Part shown: positions 53,618 to 62,810 of the stretch, piece by piece | Layout: each line of letters starts with the position of its first letter | Numbering within the stretch: position 1 is the stretch's first letter | Assembly: GCF_008642275.1 (NCBI RefSeq) | Contig: NZ_CP029189.1 | Location: 7,112,001 to 7,176,000, forward strand | Length of the DNA stretch: 64,000 nucleotides | Reading direction: 5' to 3' | DNA from: Streptomyces venezuelae | Lineage (GTDB): Bacteria > Actinomycetota > Actinomycetes > Streptomycetales > Streptomycetaceae | The notes under the pieces: model-generated | Databases searched by the model: none | Told to the model about the DNA's origin: nothing | The model's input: the letters and a program-made list of their open reading frames with translations, nothing else | Translations under genes and position numbers: made by a program

Positions 53618-56047
53618 TCAGGAGCTGCGGCGCCACGGGATCTCGGCCCATACCTGCTTGCCGCCGCTGAGCGGCACCGAGCCCCACGCCGACGTCGTCG
53701 CCTCGACGATGAGCAGCCCACGGCCGCCGGTCGACTCCCAGCTCACCCAGACCGGTTTGACGGGACTGCGCGGCGACGCGTCGTTCACGGCGATCCGCAG
53801 CCGGTCCGCCGACAGGGTCAGATCCATCCCCACCTCGCCCTGCGTGTGCGCGATCGCGTTGGTGACCAGCTCGGAAACGACCAGCAGAGCCTCGTCCACC
53901 TCCTCCACCACTCCCCAGGACCGCAGGGTGCGCGCGGTGAAGCGGCGCGCGTGCAGGACCGCGTCGGGCAGCCGCCACACCGTCCAGTGGCTCCGCATCG
54001 GCCGGTCCCCCTGGCCGTCGTAGCGCAGCAGCAGCAACGCCACGTCGTCGTCGCGGCGGCCCATGCCGACGACCAGCTCGTCGGCGACCCCTCCGACATC
54101 GACCGGGTCGGCCGCCGCGACCACCTCGCACACCCGCCGCATGCCCTCCTCCAGCGGCAGCCTGGCGGACTCGACCATGCCGTCGGTCAGCAGGACGAGC
54201 AGGGTACCGGGGATCAGCCCCGCCTCGGTCATCGGGAACTGCGCTTCCGCGAGCACCCCCAGCGGAGGGCCGCCCTCGACCACCATCTCCTCGGCGACCC
54301 CGTCGGGATGGCGCAGGATCGGCGGGAGATGTCCGGCCCGGACGACCCTCGCGATGCCCTCCTCCATGTCCAGGTCGACATACCCGCAGGTGGCGAACAG
54401 GTCGGTTTCCATGCCGACGAGCAGCCGGTTGGCCCGGGCGACCACCACATCGGGCGGGTGGCCCTCCACCGCGTAGGCCCTGACCGCCGTACGCATCTGC
54501 CCCATGATGGTGGCGGCCCCCGCGCTGTGCCCCTGTACGTCCCCGATGACGAAGGCGACGTGGCCGTCACGCAGCGGGATGACGTCGTACCAGTCGCCGC
54601 CGACCTCCAGCCCGGCGGTCGCGGGCAGGTAGCGGGCGACCGCGACCCCGCCCGGCAGCTCCGGGAGCTTACGGGGCAGCAGACTGCGCTGCAGCATGGT
54701 GGCGAGCTCGTGGCCCGCGTCCAGCGCGTGGGCGCGCACCAGCGCCTGCCCGACCAGCCCGGCGGTCGCGGTCAGCAGCGACCGCTCCTCCGGTCCGAAC
54801 CGGTGCTCCTCGTCCCACCCCACCAGACACACCCCGACCATCCGGCCGTCGGCGGGCAGCGGCAGCACCGCGAGACCACCGGGCCCGGCGCCCAGCAGAC
54901 CGGGCTCCAGGGCCGCCCCCGGCGGCCACAGACTCAAGTGCCCCCCGCGCAGCGCGCTCTGCAGGGTGGGCAGGTCGCTGAGCGCCACGTCGGGCCACTC
55001 GGACCGCCATTCCGAGCGCCAGACCTCGGGCCAGGCATCCGGCTCCGGCGGGTCCAGGGCGGTGACGATGAGCCGGTCGTGCTCCAGTTCGCCGACCGCG
55101 ACCCGGGAGGCTCCGAGCGGCTCGCGCAGGGCGGCGACCACCAGCCGGCTGACCTCCCGGATGGTCGCCGCCCCCGCCAGGGTGGCCGACAGCCGCTGTA
55201 CGAGGGACACCTCGTCGGCGCTGGGGCGCAGATAGGTGGCGTCGGCCACCACACCCAGGACACGCCGCGGCGTACCGTCCGGGTCCACCTCCACGCGGCA
55301 GCGCAGCCCCAGCCAGCGCAGCTCGCCGTTCGGCCGGCGGATCCGGAACGCCAGCTGCTGCCCGGCGGCGGCCAGCCGGTTCGGTTCCACGATCGCCATC
55401 AGCGCGGGCATGTCGTCGGGGACGGCGCAGGCGAGCAGGGTCTCCACCTGTCCGTCGAACTGCCCCGGAGGCAGACCGAGCAGTTCGAGCACGTGCGCGT
55501 GGGCCTCCATCCGGCCGGTGCTCAGCTCCAGGATGAACGCGCCGCCCTGGTCGGGCACCAGCGACTGCCCCAGATGCGCCTGCGGTGACTTGCGTCCGGC
55601 GAAGCGGGCGGCGACCGATTCGAGTCCCGTGGCCACCTGGTCGGCGTAGAGCTCCAGCAGGCTGCGGTCGTCGGCGCTGAAGCCGTCCCCGGCCTGCCCG
55701 GCGACGATCAGGCATCCGAGTTCCTGGTCGTCGTACCCCAGCGGCAGCGCGCCCAGCGAGATCGTGGCCGGAGAGTTCGGGGCACCGCCCCGCACCCGGG
55801 TGGGGAAGTGGTGGGGGTCCTCCTCGATGAACGCGGCCAGATCCCCGGGAGCCAGCCACAGCGGCCGGCCGGAGCGGAAGGCGTTGGCGGCCGGGGAATG
55901 GCCGGCGACGGCGAGGATCGCCGGCAGCCCGTACAGGACGCCGCGGTTTCCGGTCAGCTCGGCGAGGTGGAGTTCCCTGCCCTGGTCGGCGACCACGTAG
56001 ACGGCCGCGAGCTCGGCCCCGCAGAACGAGAAGCGATGAGTGGTCAC
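53618..56047 (-). CDS. Multidomain SpoIIE-type phosphatase with ATPase domain
   Basis: The 809-residue protein has a GAF-like region at the N-terminus (LYADQVATGLESVAARFAG) and a PAS domain (FRIRRPNGELRWLGLRC). A second GAF, a SpoIIE/PP2C phosphatase domain (GGDWYDVIPL, VIGDVQGHSAGAA, LLLTDG) and a C-terminal HATPase_c-type kinase domain (ELVTNAIAHTQGE, NDASP, GGRGLLIVEA) follow. Such proteins control sigma factors through anti-sigma antagonists. Several start codons are possible: GTG 56047 is chosen for spacing to GGAGG; GTG 56059 and ATG 56074 are in frame. Confidence 0.85.
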   Translation of the reverse strand: MTTHRFSFCGAELAAVYVVADQGRELHLAELTGNRGVLYGLPAILAVAGHSPAANAFRSGRPLWLAPGDLAAFIEEDPHHFPTRVRGGAPNSPATISLGALPLGYDDQELGCLIVAGQAGDGFSADDRSLLELYADQVATGLESVAARFAGRKSPQAHLGQSLVPDQGGAFILELSTGRMEAHAHVLELLGLPPGQFDGQVETLLACAVPDDMPALMAIVEPNRLAAAGQQLAFRIRRPNGELRWLGLRCRVEVDPDGTPRRVLGVVADATYLRPSADEVSLVQRLSATLAGAATIREVSRLVVAALREPLGASRVAVGELEHDRLIVTALDPPEPDAWPEVWRSEWRSEWPDVALSDLPTLQSALRGGHLSLWPPGAALEPGLLGAGPGGLAVLPLPADGRMVGVCLVGWDEEHRFGPEERSLLTATAGLVGQALVRAHALDAGHELATMLQRSLLPRKLPELPGGVAVARYLPATAGLEVGGDWYDVIPLRDGHVAFVIGDVQGHSAGAATIMGQMRTAVRAYAVEGHPPDVVVARANRLLVGMETDLFATCGYVDLDMEEGIARVVRAGHLPPILRHPDGVAEEMVVEGGPPLGVLAEAQFPMTEAGLIPGTLLVLLTDGMVESARLPLEEGMRRVCEVVAAADPVDVGGVADELVVGMGRRDDDVALLLLRYDGQGDRPMRSHWTVWRLPDAVLHARRFTARTLRSWGVVEEVDEALLVVSELVTNAIAHTQGEVGMDLTLSADRLRIAVNDASPRSPVKPVWVSWESTGGRGLLIVEATTSAWGSVPLSGGKQVWAEIPWRRSS

Positions 56048-56088
56048 GGTCCGTATCACCTCCTCCCGGGGCATCTCGCCGGCCGCCC

Positions 56089-57297
56089 TCACTCCATGCT
56101 GTCGCGTCCGGGACCGTCCGGGCGAGTCCACGAACCCTGCGCCTGGCCTCCGGGCGACCGGTTCCCCTCGTCCTCGCACCGGTCGACGACGAGGATGGCC
56201 GTGTCGTCCGCGAGCCGGTTCCGGGTGTGGCGCAGCAACGCCTGGTGCAGGTCCTCCAGGAACGCCTCCCGCGTGTGGTCGCACATGGTCCCCATGGCCT
56301 CGGCCAGGTCGAAGAAGGTGTTGTGCTGGTCCCGGGCCTCGATGACACCGTCGGTGTACAGCAGCAGCCGGTCCCCCGGTGCGAACGGATAGCGGTCCGC
56401 CTGCCCGGGAGGACCGCTGAGGAACTCCTCCAGCCCGAGGGGTGGCAGGGGGGTGGCGGGCATCAGGGGCCGGACCGTGCCATGGCTCGACAGCAGCGGC
56501 GGCGGGTGCCCGCGGTTGATCACCTCGACGTGCGGGCCGTCCGGGATCTGGGCCACGAGCGCCGTGACGAACCCTTCGAGGAGGGTGTCCTCGCCCTCGG
56601 CCGCTCCCGAGACGACCGCGTCCCGCCGCAGGGCCGCTCCGCAGTGGTCGACGACCTCCGCCAGATCCTCCTCGTAGTGCACGGACTCCCGGAACGCGCC
56701 CAGCACGACCGCGGCGGCCCGTACCGCGGGCAGCCCCTTGCCCCGGACGTCACCGACGATCATCCGGACCCCGTACCGGGTCTGCACCGCCTCGTACAGA
56801 TCGCCGCCGATCTGGGCTCCCGTCTCGGCCGCGAGGTACATGCTGGCCGCCTGCACCGGACCCAGCCGGGCCGGCACCGGCCGCAGCAGGACGTCCTGGG
56901 CGGCGGTGGCGATCCGCCGGACCTGGTCGAGCTCGACCTCCTGGCGCGTGCGCGCGGAGCGGCTCGTCATGAAACTCGCCGCCGTGACCAGGAACAGTGC
57001 GAGGAAGTTCGTGTACACCTGCTGGGTTCCCCAGGCGCCGTTGTAGCTGGCGGTGGTGATGCTGACACCGACCGCCACCCCGGCCGCGGCGAGCGTGCCC
57101 CGGGGTCCCATCGTCACGGCCGCCAGAGCGGGTGTCGCGACCAGCAGGGGCCCGGTGTAGAGGATGTGCAGCGGGGTGAACTCGACGAGGAGCACCAGCA
57201 GGGCGATCGCGAAGGGAACGCACTCCGCCAAGACGAAAAGGACCTGGTGGTGGCCGTCGGCTCGCGGTCCATGAGGCGAGCGCAAGGGCGCTCTCAT
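56089..57297 (-). CDS. Membrane-bound SpoIIE-type phosphatase
   Basis: The 402-residue protein has three to four membrane helices in the first 130 residues. A SpoIIE-type PP2C domain follows (GGDLYEAVQ, IVGDVRGKGLPAV, LLYTDGVIEARD). No GAF, PAS or HATPase is attached. It probably dephosphorylates an anti-sigma antagonist near the membrane. Start ATG 57297 is preferred, with a weak ribosome site; upstream in-frame codons exist. It lies just upstream of the larger phosphatase gene, and a joint signalling role is inferred. Confidence 0.82.
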   Translation of the reverse strand: MRAPLRSPHGPRADGHHQVLFVLAECVPFAIALLVLLVEFTPLHILYTGPLLVATPALAAVTMGPRGTLAAAGVAVGVSITTASYNGAWGTQQVYTNFLALFLVTAASFMTSRSARTRQEVELDQVRRIATAAQDVLLRPVPARLGPVQAASMYLAAETGAQIGGDLYEAVQTRYGVRMIVGDVRGKGLPAVRAAAVVLGAFRESVHYEEDLAEVVDHCGAALRRDAVVSGAAEGEDTLLEGFVTALVAQIPDGPHVEVINRGHPPPLLSSHGTVRPLMPATPLPPLGLEEFLSGPPGQADRYPFAPGDRLLLYTDGVIEARDQHNTFFDLAEAMGTMCDHTREAFLEDLHQALLRHTRNRLADDTAILVVDRCEDEGNRSPGGQAQGSWTRPDGPGRDSME

Positions 57298-57408
57298 GAG
57301 TACAGACTGCCTCGCCCGCACCCATGGCCGCCACTCCGGTCCGCCGCAACGGTGCCCGTCCGGCACGGCCGGCGCCCCCGGGCGCGCGGCGCGACCGGGT
57401 CGCCCGGC

Positions 57409-58206
57409 TCAGCCGCGGACCGGTGTGAGGACCACGAAGTCGGCGTTCGAGGGGTCCAGGCAGACGGCGAGCCGGCCGACGCCTTCCGCGTCCTGCGGCC
57501 CCATCTGCACGCTGCCGCCGTTCCCGGTGACCCCGGCGACCGCCGCGTCGCAGTCGGCGACGGCGAAGACGGGGTGCCAGTACGGCCGCCCCCGCGCGAG
57601 GGACAGGTGCTCCGGGGGGAGCTCCATGAGGCCGCCGTGCATCCGCTCCGCGGGGAGTCCGGCGGGGGTGATCAGGGCGTACGTGCCCCCGTCGCCGGGC
57701 AGCGTCATGTCGCCGTACTGCCAGCCGAAGACGGCGCCGTAGAACTCCTTCGCCGCCGCGGCGTCACTCGTGTACAGCTCGGTCCAGCACAGGGACCCCG
57801 GGGCGTCCACCAGCTCGACGCCCTTGCTCCGTCCCGGCTGCCAGACGGCGAACTGTCCCCCGAGGGGGTCGCTGTACTGCGCCATCCGGCCCCACTCGTC
57901 GAGATCCCGCGGTGCCACCCGGACCGTGCCGCCCGCGCGTTCCACCGCCCGGGTGGTGGCGTCCGCGTCGGTGACGCTGTGGTAGATCATCCAGGCCGGG
58001 CGCGCGCCCTCCTCGGTGAGCTTGCCGAGCCCGGCGACGATCTTTCCGTCCTTCCGGAACATCCCGCCTTCCATGTCCTCCCCACCGTCCATGGACTCGT
58101 AGTCCCACCCGAGAACGGCGGAGTAGAAGGCCGCGGCCGCAGGGACGTCGGGCACCCCGAGGTCGAGCCAGCAGGGTGAGCCGGGTGCGAAGTCGGTGGT
58201 GATCAT
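57409..58206 (-). CDS. Two-domain VOC-family protein
   Basis: The 265-residue protein consists of two tandem VOC units (PCWLDLGVPDVPAAAAFYSAVLGW and LCWTELYTSDAAAAKEFYGAVFGW). This is the common glyoxalase/bleomycin-resistance-like pseudodimer. Its substrate is unknown. The ATG at 58206 is seven bases after GAAAGG; the ATG at 58212 is too close to that site. Confidence 0.85.
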   Translation of the reverse strand: MITTDFAPGSPCWLDLGVPDVPAAAAFYSAVLGWDYESMDGGEDMEGGMFRKDGKIVAGLGKLTEEGARPAWMIYHSVTDADATTRAVERAGGTVRVAPRDLDEWGRMAQYSDPLGGQFAVWQPGRSKGVELVDAPGSLCWTELYTSDAAAAKEFYGAVFGWQYGDMTLPGDGGTYALITPAGLPAERMHGGLMELPPEHLSLARGRPYWHPVFAVADCDAAVAGVTGNGGSVQMGPQDAEGVGRLAVCLDPSNADFVVLTPVRG

Positions 58207-58288
58207 GAGCATGCCTTTCGCGGGTCCTGTACGGCTTCAGCCTGGCAGCGGACACCGCCCCGTGCGCGTCGACACGGGGCGGCGCGGG

Positions 58289-59467
58289 TCAGCGAAGGCC
58301 CCGGCGGTGGCGCAGGACCGCCGCCCCGCCGAGCGCCGCCAACGCGGCGACGACCGCGGCCGACAAGCCGTAGACCACCGGCCTGCCCACATCGACACGG
58401 CCCGCCGCGACCACGTCGGCGGCGACGGTGCGCGGCGCGTCGGGCGGCGCCGGGGGGTCGAGCGATCCGACCGGATCCACGTGTCCCGCCGCGGCGAACC
58501 CCCAGTCCAGCAGGGACCGCGCTTCCTCGTACACGGCGTTCGCGCCGCCCCACTGGGGGTTCATCACCGTCGCGACCAGGGTGCGGCCGTCCCGGCGGGC
58601 GGCCGCGATCAGCGTGAAACCGGCCTGGGAGGTGTAGCCGTTCTTGACCCCGATGATCCCCGGGTAGCGGCCCAGCCCGTCCTGACCGGTCACCAGACGG
58701 TTGGTGTTCTCGATCCCGTACGTCCAGGTGGGCGTGCCGTCGGTGTGGGTGCCGCCGGGGAACTGCGCGTCGGCCGTCGCCGCGTACTCGGCGAAGGCCG
58801 GGTCGGCGAGGCCCGTACGGCCGAAGACGGCGAGGTCGTAGGCGGAGGAGGCCTGGCCGTCCGCGTCGAAGCCGTCCGGGGAGACGACGGTGGTGTCCCG
58901 TGCGCCCAGGGCCCGCGCCTTGGCCTGCATCTGCGCCGACGTGACGTCCCAGCCGCCGTTCATCTCGGCCAGTACGTGGACGGCGTCGTTGCCCGAACTG
59001 AGGAACACGCCCCGCCACAGGTCGGCCACCCGGTAGGTGTGGTCCGCGGACAGACCCACCGTGCTGCTTCCCTCCGGCACCTCGTCCAGCTCGGCGTCGG
59101 TGACCGTGTGCCGGCCCGAGCCGGGCAGGTGGGGCAGCGCGGTGAGGGCGAAGAGGGTCTTGAGGGTGCTGGCCGGCGGCAGCCGGCGGTGTGCGTCGTG
59201 GGCCGCGAGCACCGCACCCGTTCCGGCGTCCGCCACCAGCCAGGACAGGGCGGACACGTCGTCCGGCAGTGCGGGCGCCCCCTGCCGCGCCCGTACGTGG
59301 GTCCCGGACCGGTGCAACAGCGATGCGTCGACGGCGGAGGCGGGCCGAGGCGGCAGCGGCTCGGCCCGCGGCGAGCCCGCGGCCGTCGGCACGAGGAGAA
59401 CCGATGCGCCGATGGCCAGGGCCGCGGCGCCCGCGCCGGTCCTGCGCCCAGAGGATCTGATGCTCAT
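58289..59467 (-). CDS. D-alanyl-D-alanine carboxypeptidase (S11)
   Basis: The 392-residue exported protein has an N-terminal signal. The penicillin-binding motifs are S100-TLK103 (PASTLK), S158-G-N160 and a KNG in place of KTG (GVKNGYT). A C-terminal membrane helix (VVYGLSAAVVAALAALGGAAVL) anchors it. It removes the last D-Ala from pentapeptide stems, limiting cross-linking. The KNG variation is known in related carboxypeptidases, so activity is likely. Confidence 0.88.
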   Translation of the reverse strand: MSIRSSGRRTGAGAAALAIGASVLLVPTAAGSPRAEPLPPRPASAVDASLLHRSGTHVRARQGAPALPDDVSALSWLVADAGTGAVLAAHDAHRRLPPASTLKTLFALTALPHLPGSGRHTVTDAELDEVPEGSSTVGLSADHTYRVADLWRGVFLSSGNDAVHVLAEMNGGWDVTSAQMQAKARALGARDTTVVSPDGFDADGQASSAYDLAVFGRTGLADPAFAEYAATADAQFPGGTHTDGTPTWTYGIENTNRLVTGQDGLGRYPGIIGVKNGYTSQAGFTLIAAARRDGRTLVATVMNPQWGGANAVYEEARSLLDWGFAAAGHVDPVGSLDPPAPPDAPRTVAADVVAAGRVDVGRPVVYGLSAAVVAALAALGGAAVLRHRRGLR

Positions 59468-59760
59468 TCAACCAGCGTAGAAACGCATCGGGCGGCGCGC
59501 AGCGAGGTGTACGCCGACCGGCGGTAGGCCGGATGCGCGCACGGGCCCGGCCGTGGGTCTTCTCTTTCGGATCCTGCCGGTCGGGGCCGATCCGGATCGG
59601 GGTCCGCGTCGCCGCGTAGCGGCCCGGATGCGCGTGGGGGGTACTCCCGCCGGGCGTCGGCGGACGCGACCAGCGCGTCCTCGCCCGACCGGCCGGGCGC
59701 CGCCCACCGGTCGTCCGTGGACCGGGAGCGAGCGCGGCCGGCCGGGGCGGCGACGCCGGG

Positions 59761-61293
59761 TCAGACGATGTCCTCGGCGATCTCGGCCTGCTCGCGGGCG
59801 TTGCCGTAGGCCGCGGGGGTGCCGTACGAGCGGCGGGCGACGTACCACCAGATGCTGGCCAGGACCAGGACCACCGCCAGGGCGATGACCGCGTAGTTCA
59901 TCGAGTCGATGGTGACGGGGGACTTCTGCGGCAGACAGAACAGGACGGTGACGAGCGCCACCCAGACGACGGCGATCCAGCCGACCGGCTTGCTCCAGCG
60001 GCCCAGGTGCCAGGGTCCGGGCTCGAAGCGGTTGCCGGCACGCAGGCGCAGGTAGATCGGGATGGCGTAGGCCGGGGTGATGCCGATGACGTTGATGGCG
60101 GTGACGGCCCCGTACGCGGTGGCCGAGTACAGCGAGGGCAGGGCCAGTACGCCCGCGACGGCGACGGCGAGCCACACGGCGGGCACCGGCGTCTGGGTCC
60201 GGCCGCTGACCTTGCGCCACAGGGCGGAGCCGGGGAGCGCGTTGTCACGGCTGAACGCGAAGACCATCCGGCTTGCGGCGGCGACCTCGGCGTTGCCGCA
60301 GAAGAGCTGCGCGACGATGACGACGAGGAGCAGGGCGGTGGCGCCGCCGGAGCCCAGCGCGTCGATGAAGATCTGGGCGGGCGGGACGCCGGTGGCGCTG
60401 CCCTGGACGGCGGCGTAGTCCTGGATGGCGAAGGTGAGGCCGGCGAGCAGGGCGAAACCGGCGATCCAGGAGACCCAGATGGCCCGGACGATGCCCTTGG
60501 CGGCGGAGACGGAGGCGTTGGAGGTCTCCTCCGACAGGTGCGCGGAGGCGTCGTAGCCGGAGAAGGTGTACTGGGCGAGCAGCAGGCCGACCGCCGCCAC
60601 GTAGAACGGATTGGCCCAGCCGGTGTCGTTGACGAACTCGGTGAAGACGAACGACGCCGACTGGTGGTTGTCGGGGATGAAGGCCAGGGCCCCGACGATC
60701 ACGGCGACGCCGCCCAGGTGCCACCAGACGCTGATGGAGTTGAGGACGCTGACGAGGCGGACCCCGAAGAGGTTGAGCGCGGCGTGCAGCAGCAGGATGC
60801 ACAGGAAGATCAGGAACGTCGAACCGGGCGTGGGCACGAACCCGAAGCGGAGGTTGAGGAAGGCGCCGGTGAACAGGGCCGCGCCGTAGTCGATACCGGC
60901 GATGGCGCCGAGCAGGCCGAGCAGGTTCAGCCAGCCCGTGTACCAGCCCCAGCGGCGGCCGCCGAGCCGGTCGGCCATGTAGTAGAGCGCGCCGGAGGTG
61001 GGGTAGGCGCTGGTCACCTCGGCCAGGGCGAGTCCCACGCAGAGCACGAAGAGGCCTACGCCGATCCAGCCCCACAGCATCACGGCCGGGCCGCCGGAAC
61101 CCATGCCGAAGCCGTACAGCGTCATGCATCCGGAGAGGACGGATATGACGGAGAAGCTGATGGCGAAGTTGCCGAAGCCGCCCATCCGGCGGGCGAGGAC
61201 GGGCTGGTAGCCGAGCTCCCTGAGCCGCTGTTCCTCGTCCTGCTGGGGTGGTGCCTTGCGGTCCTGGCGGGCTGCCCATTCGGTTCTGGACAC
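59761..61293 (-). CDS. Amino acid permease (APC superfamily)
   Basis: The 510-residue protein has about twelve membrane helices and APC-family motifs (FAISFSVISVLSGCMTLYGFGM near the first helix and FSGYDASAHLSEETSNAS in the middle). It resembles GABA/amino acid transporters of streptomycetes. GTG 61293 follows GGAGG at seven bases. Substrate unknown. The helical gene upstream may be cotranscribed. Confidence 0.87.
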   Translation of the reverse strand: MSRTEWAARQDRKAPPQQDEEQRLRELGYQPVLARRMGGFGNFAISFSVISVLSGCMTLYGFGMGSGGPAVMLWGWIGVGLFVLCVGLALAEVTSAYPTSGALYYMADRLGGRRWGWYTGWLNLLGLLGAIAGIDYGAALFTGAFLNLRFGFVPTPGSTFLIFLCILLLHAALNLFGVRLVSVLNSISVWWHLGGVAVIVGALAFIPDNHQSASFVFTEFVNDTGWANPFYVAAVGLLLAQYTFSGYDASAHLSEETSNASVSAAKGIVRAIWVSWIAGFALLAGLTFAIQDYAAVQGSATGVPPAQIFIDALGSGGATALLLVVIVAQLFCGNAEVAAASRMVFAFSRDNALPGSALWRKVSGRTQTPVPAVWLAVAVAGVLALPSLYSATAYGAVTAINVIGITPAYAIPIYLRLRAGNRFEPGPWHLGRWSKPVGWIAVVWVALVTVLFCLPQKSPVTIDSMNYAVIALAVVLVLASIWWYVARRSYGTPAAYGNAREQAEIAEDIV

Positions 61294-61360
61294 GGCGGTA
61301 CCTCCGGGGGGTCTGTGGAGCACGGGGACGGTGGAGCCTGGGGGTGCGGTGCGGTGCGGT

Positions 61361-61377
61361 GGGCCGGGGCGCGGCCC
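61361..61377. terminator. Hairpin downstream of helical hypothetical gene
   Basis: GGGCCG and CGGCCC flank a GGGCG loop. The hairpin lies between the gene at 61427 and the permease and may only partly terminate. Confidence 0.45.
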
Positions 61378-61426
61378 GGGGTGTGCGGGCGGAGCGGGGG
61401 GCTGCGCCGTGGGGAGGCGGCGGGGG

Positions 61427-62407
61427 TCAGTCCCGGCCGGCCAGGCTGCGGGACCTGGCCTGCAGGAACACCTCCTCGGCCAGGGCGCGGTCGGCGGGGT
61501 CGCGGGTCCGCAGGGCCCACGGCAGGGTGGTCCAGTACGGGCCGATCGTGTCGAAGACCCGGGCCGCCTCGTCGAACTGCAGGGCCCCCCACAGGGCGTG
61601 GGCGAGCTGGTTGAGATCGAGCGGGGAGGCGAGTGACGGATCGGCGTGTCCGAACCAGGTGTCCAGGGCGTGGAGCGCGTCGCGGACGGCGTCCTCGGCC
61701 ACCCAGTGCAGGTCCAGGGCCCGCTCCTGGCCGCGCTCGCGGCGGTAGCGCTCGACCCGTACGTAGAGCGGCAGGACGTGCACGGCGGATCCCGGCGGCG
61801 CCGAACCAGCCGCCCAGTGGACGAAGTTGGCGGCCTCGGAGAGCGGTCCGGGCGCGCCCGCGTACACGAACTGGAGCATGCGGTGGTAGGCCTCGCGGTT
61901 GTGCGGGTCCCGCTTGTCGACCTCCGCGAGGATGCCCCAGGGGCCGGGAGGCAGCATGGGGCCGGGTGGTGCGACCCGGTGCTCGGCCATCTGGCGCTGC
62001 TCGTCGAGGAGGGCGAGGGCGAGCAGGCAGACCCAGGGCACGGGGTCGGCGGGACTGATGCGGGCGGCCTCCCGGCAGGTCGCCCAGGCTTCCTGCCACA
62101 GCTCGCCGGTGCGCGCGTGCCCGGCGCGGTGGGCGCGGACGGCCCGTTCGACGCACACCCGCGTGTGCATCACGAGCGCGGCGACGCTGTGCGGTTCCTC
62201 GGCCCGCCAGGCCTGGACCACGTCGGAGCCCGCGGCGACGGCGGCGAGCACCTGGGTGCGCTGGGTCCACAGCCCCCAGTGGCCGGTGCGTTCGAGCAGG
62301 CGCGCCATGGCGACCCAGCGACCGGTGCGCAGGTCCTGGGCGGCGGAACGCAGCTCCTTGTCGTGGCCGGCCGGGTGGTAGACGGGCCGGAAATCGCTGC
62401 CCGCCAT
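61427..62407 (-). CDS. Helical hypothetical protein
   Basis: The 326-residue soluble protein is mainly alpha-helical. Paired helices (ELRSAAQDLRTGRWVAMARLLERTGHWGLWTQRTQVLAAVAAGS and TGELWQEAWATCREAARISPADPVPWVCLLALALLDEQRQ) recall TPR-like scaffolds. No catalytic motif is visible. The start is uncertain: ATG 62407 has GAGG close before it, and GTG 62410 is directly upstream. It precedes the permease gene. Confidence 0.6.
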   Translation of the reverse strand: MAGSDFRPVYHPAGHDKELRSAAQDLRTGRWVAMARLLERTGHWGLWTQRTQVLAAVAAGSDVVQAWRAEEPHSVAALVMHTRVCVERAVRAHRAGHARTGELWQEAWATCREAARISPADPVPWVCLLALALLDEQRQMAEHRVAPPGPMLPPGPWGILAEVDKRDPHNREAYHRMLQFVYAGAPGPLSEAANFVHWAAGSAPPGSAVHVLPLYVRVERYRRERGQERALDLHWVAEDAVRDALHALDTWFGHADPSLASPLDLNQLAHALWGALQFDEAARVFDTIGPYWTTLPWALRTRDPADRALAEEVFLQARSRSLAGRD

Positions 62408-62810
62408 CACCTCGTCCCGGTCGACGGGCGGCGGCCCGGACGGGCGCGTTCTGCGGTGGTCGTGATCATCAGTCCTCGGATCGCATGGAAGGTGGGTCCA
62501 TCCGGCCGCCGGCTGCCGTGCTGCAGCCGTGCCCGGTGCCAGGGATGCGTGAACCATGCGAGAACTGTCCGTCGAACCCCCGCCGTTGACCCACGGTCGA
62601 TGTCGCTGCCCGTTGATCGGCGATCACTATATGGCGATCAGGAGCATACGCATCCAGATCCTTGTTCGAACGTAAGTATCAAGCCACGATCGGCATATGA
62701 GGATGCGTCAGTGCCGGCCGTCGTCGCCGGGCGGATCTTGACGGGTGACGTCGGCCGGTGCAGGCTTCCGACCGACGTTCGATCAAGGCGACACCAGGGA
62801 CGGAGTGGTG
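62408..62810. other. Divergent regulatory spacer before FGGY kinase
   Basis: No gene is seen. The stretch is moderately AT-rich and holds two GGCGATCA direct repeats (62619-62626 and 62633-62640) and a GTTCGAAC palindrome (62664-62671). These are likely control sites for the kinase gene. Confidence 0.55.
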
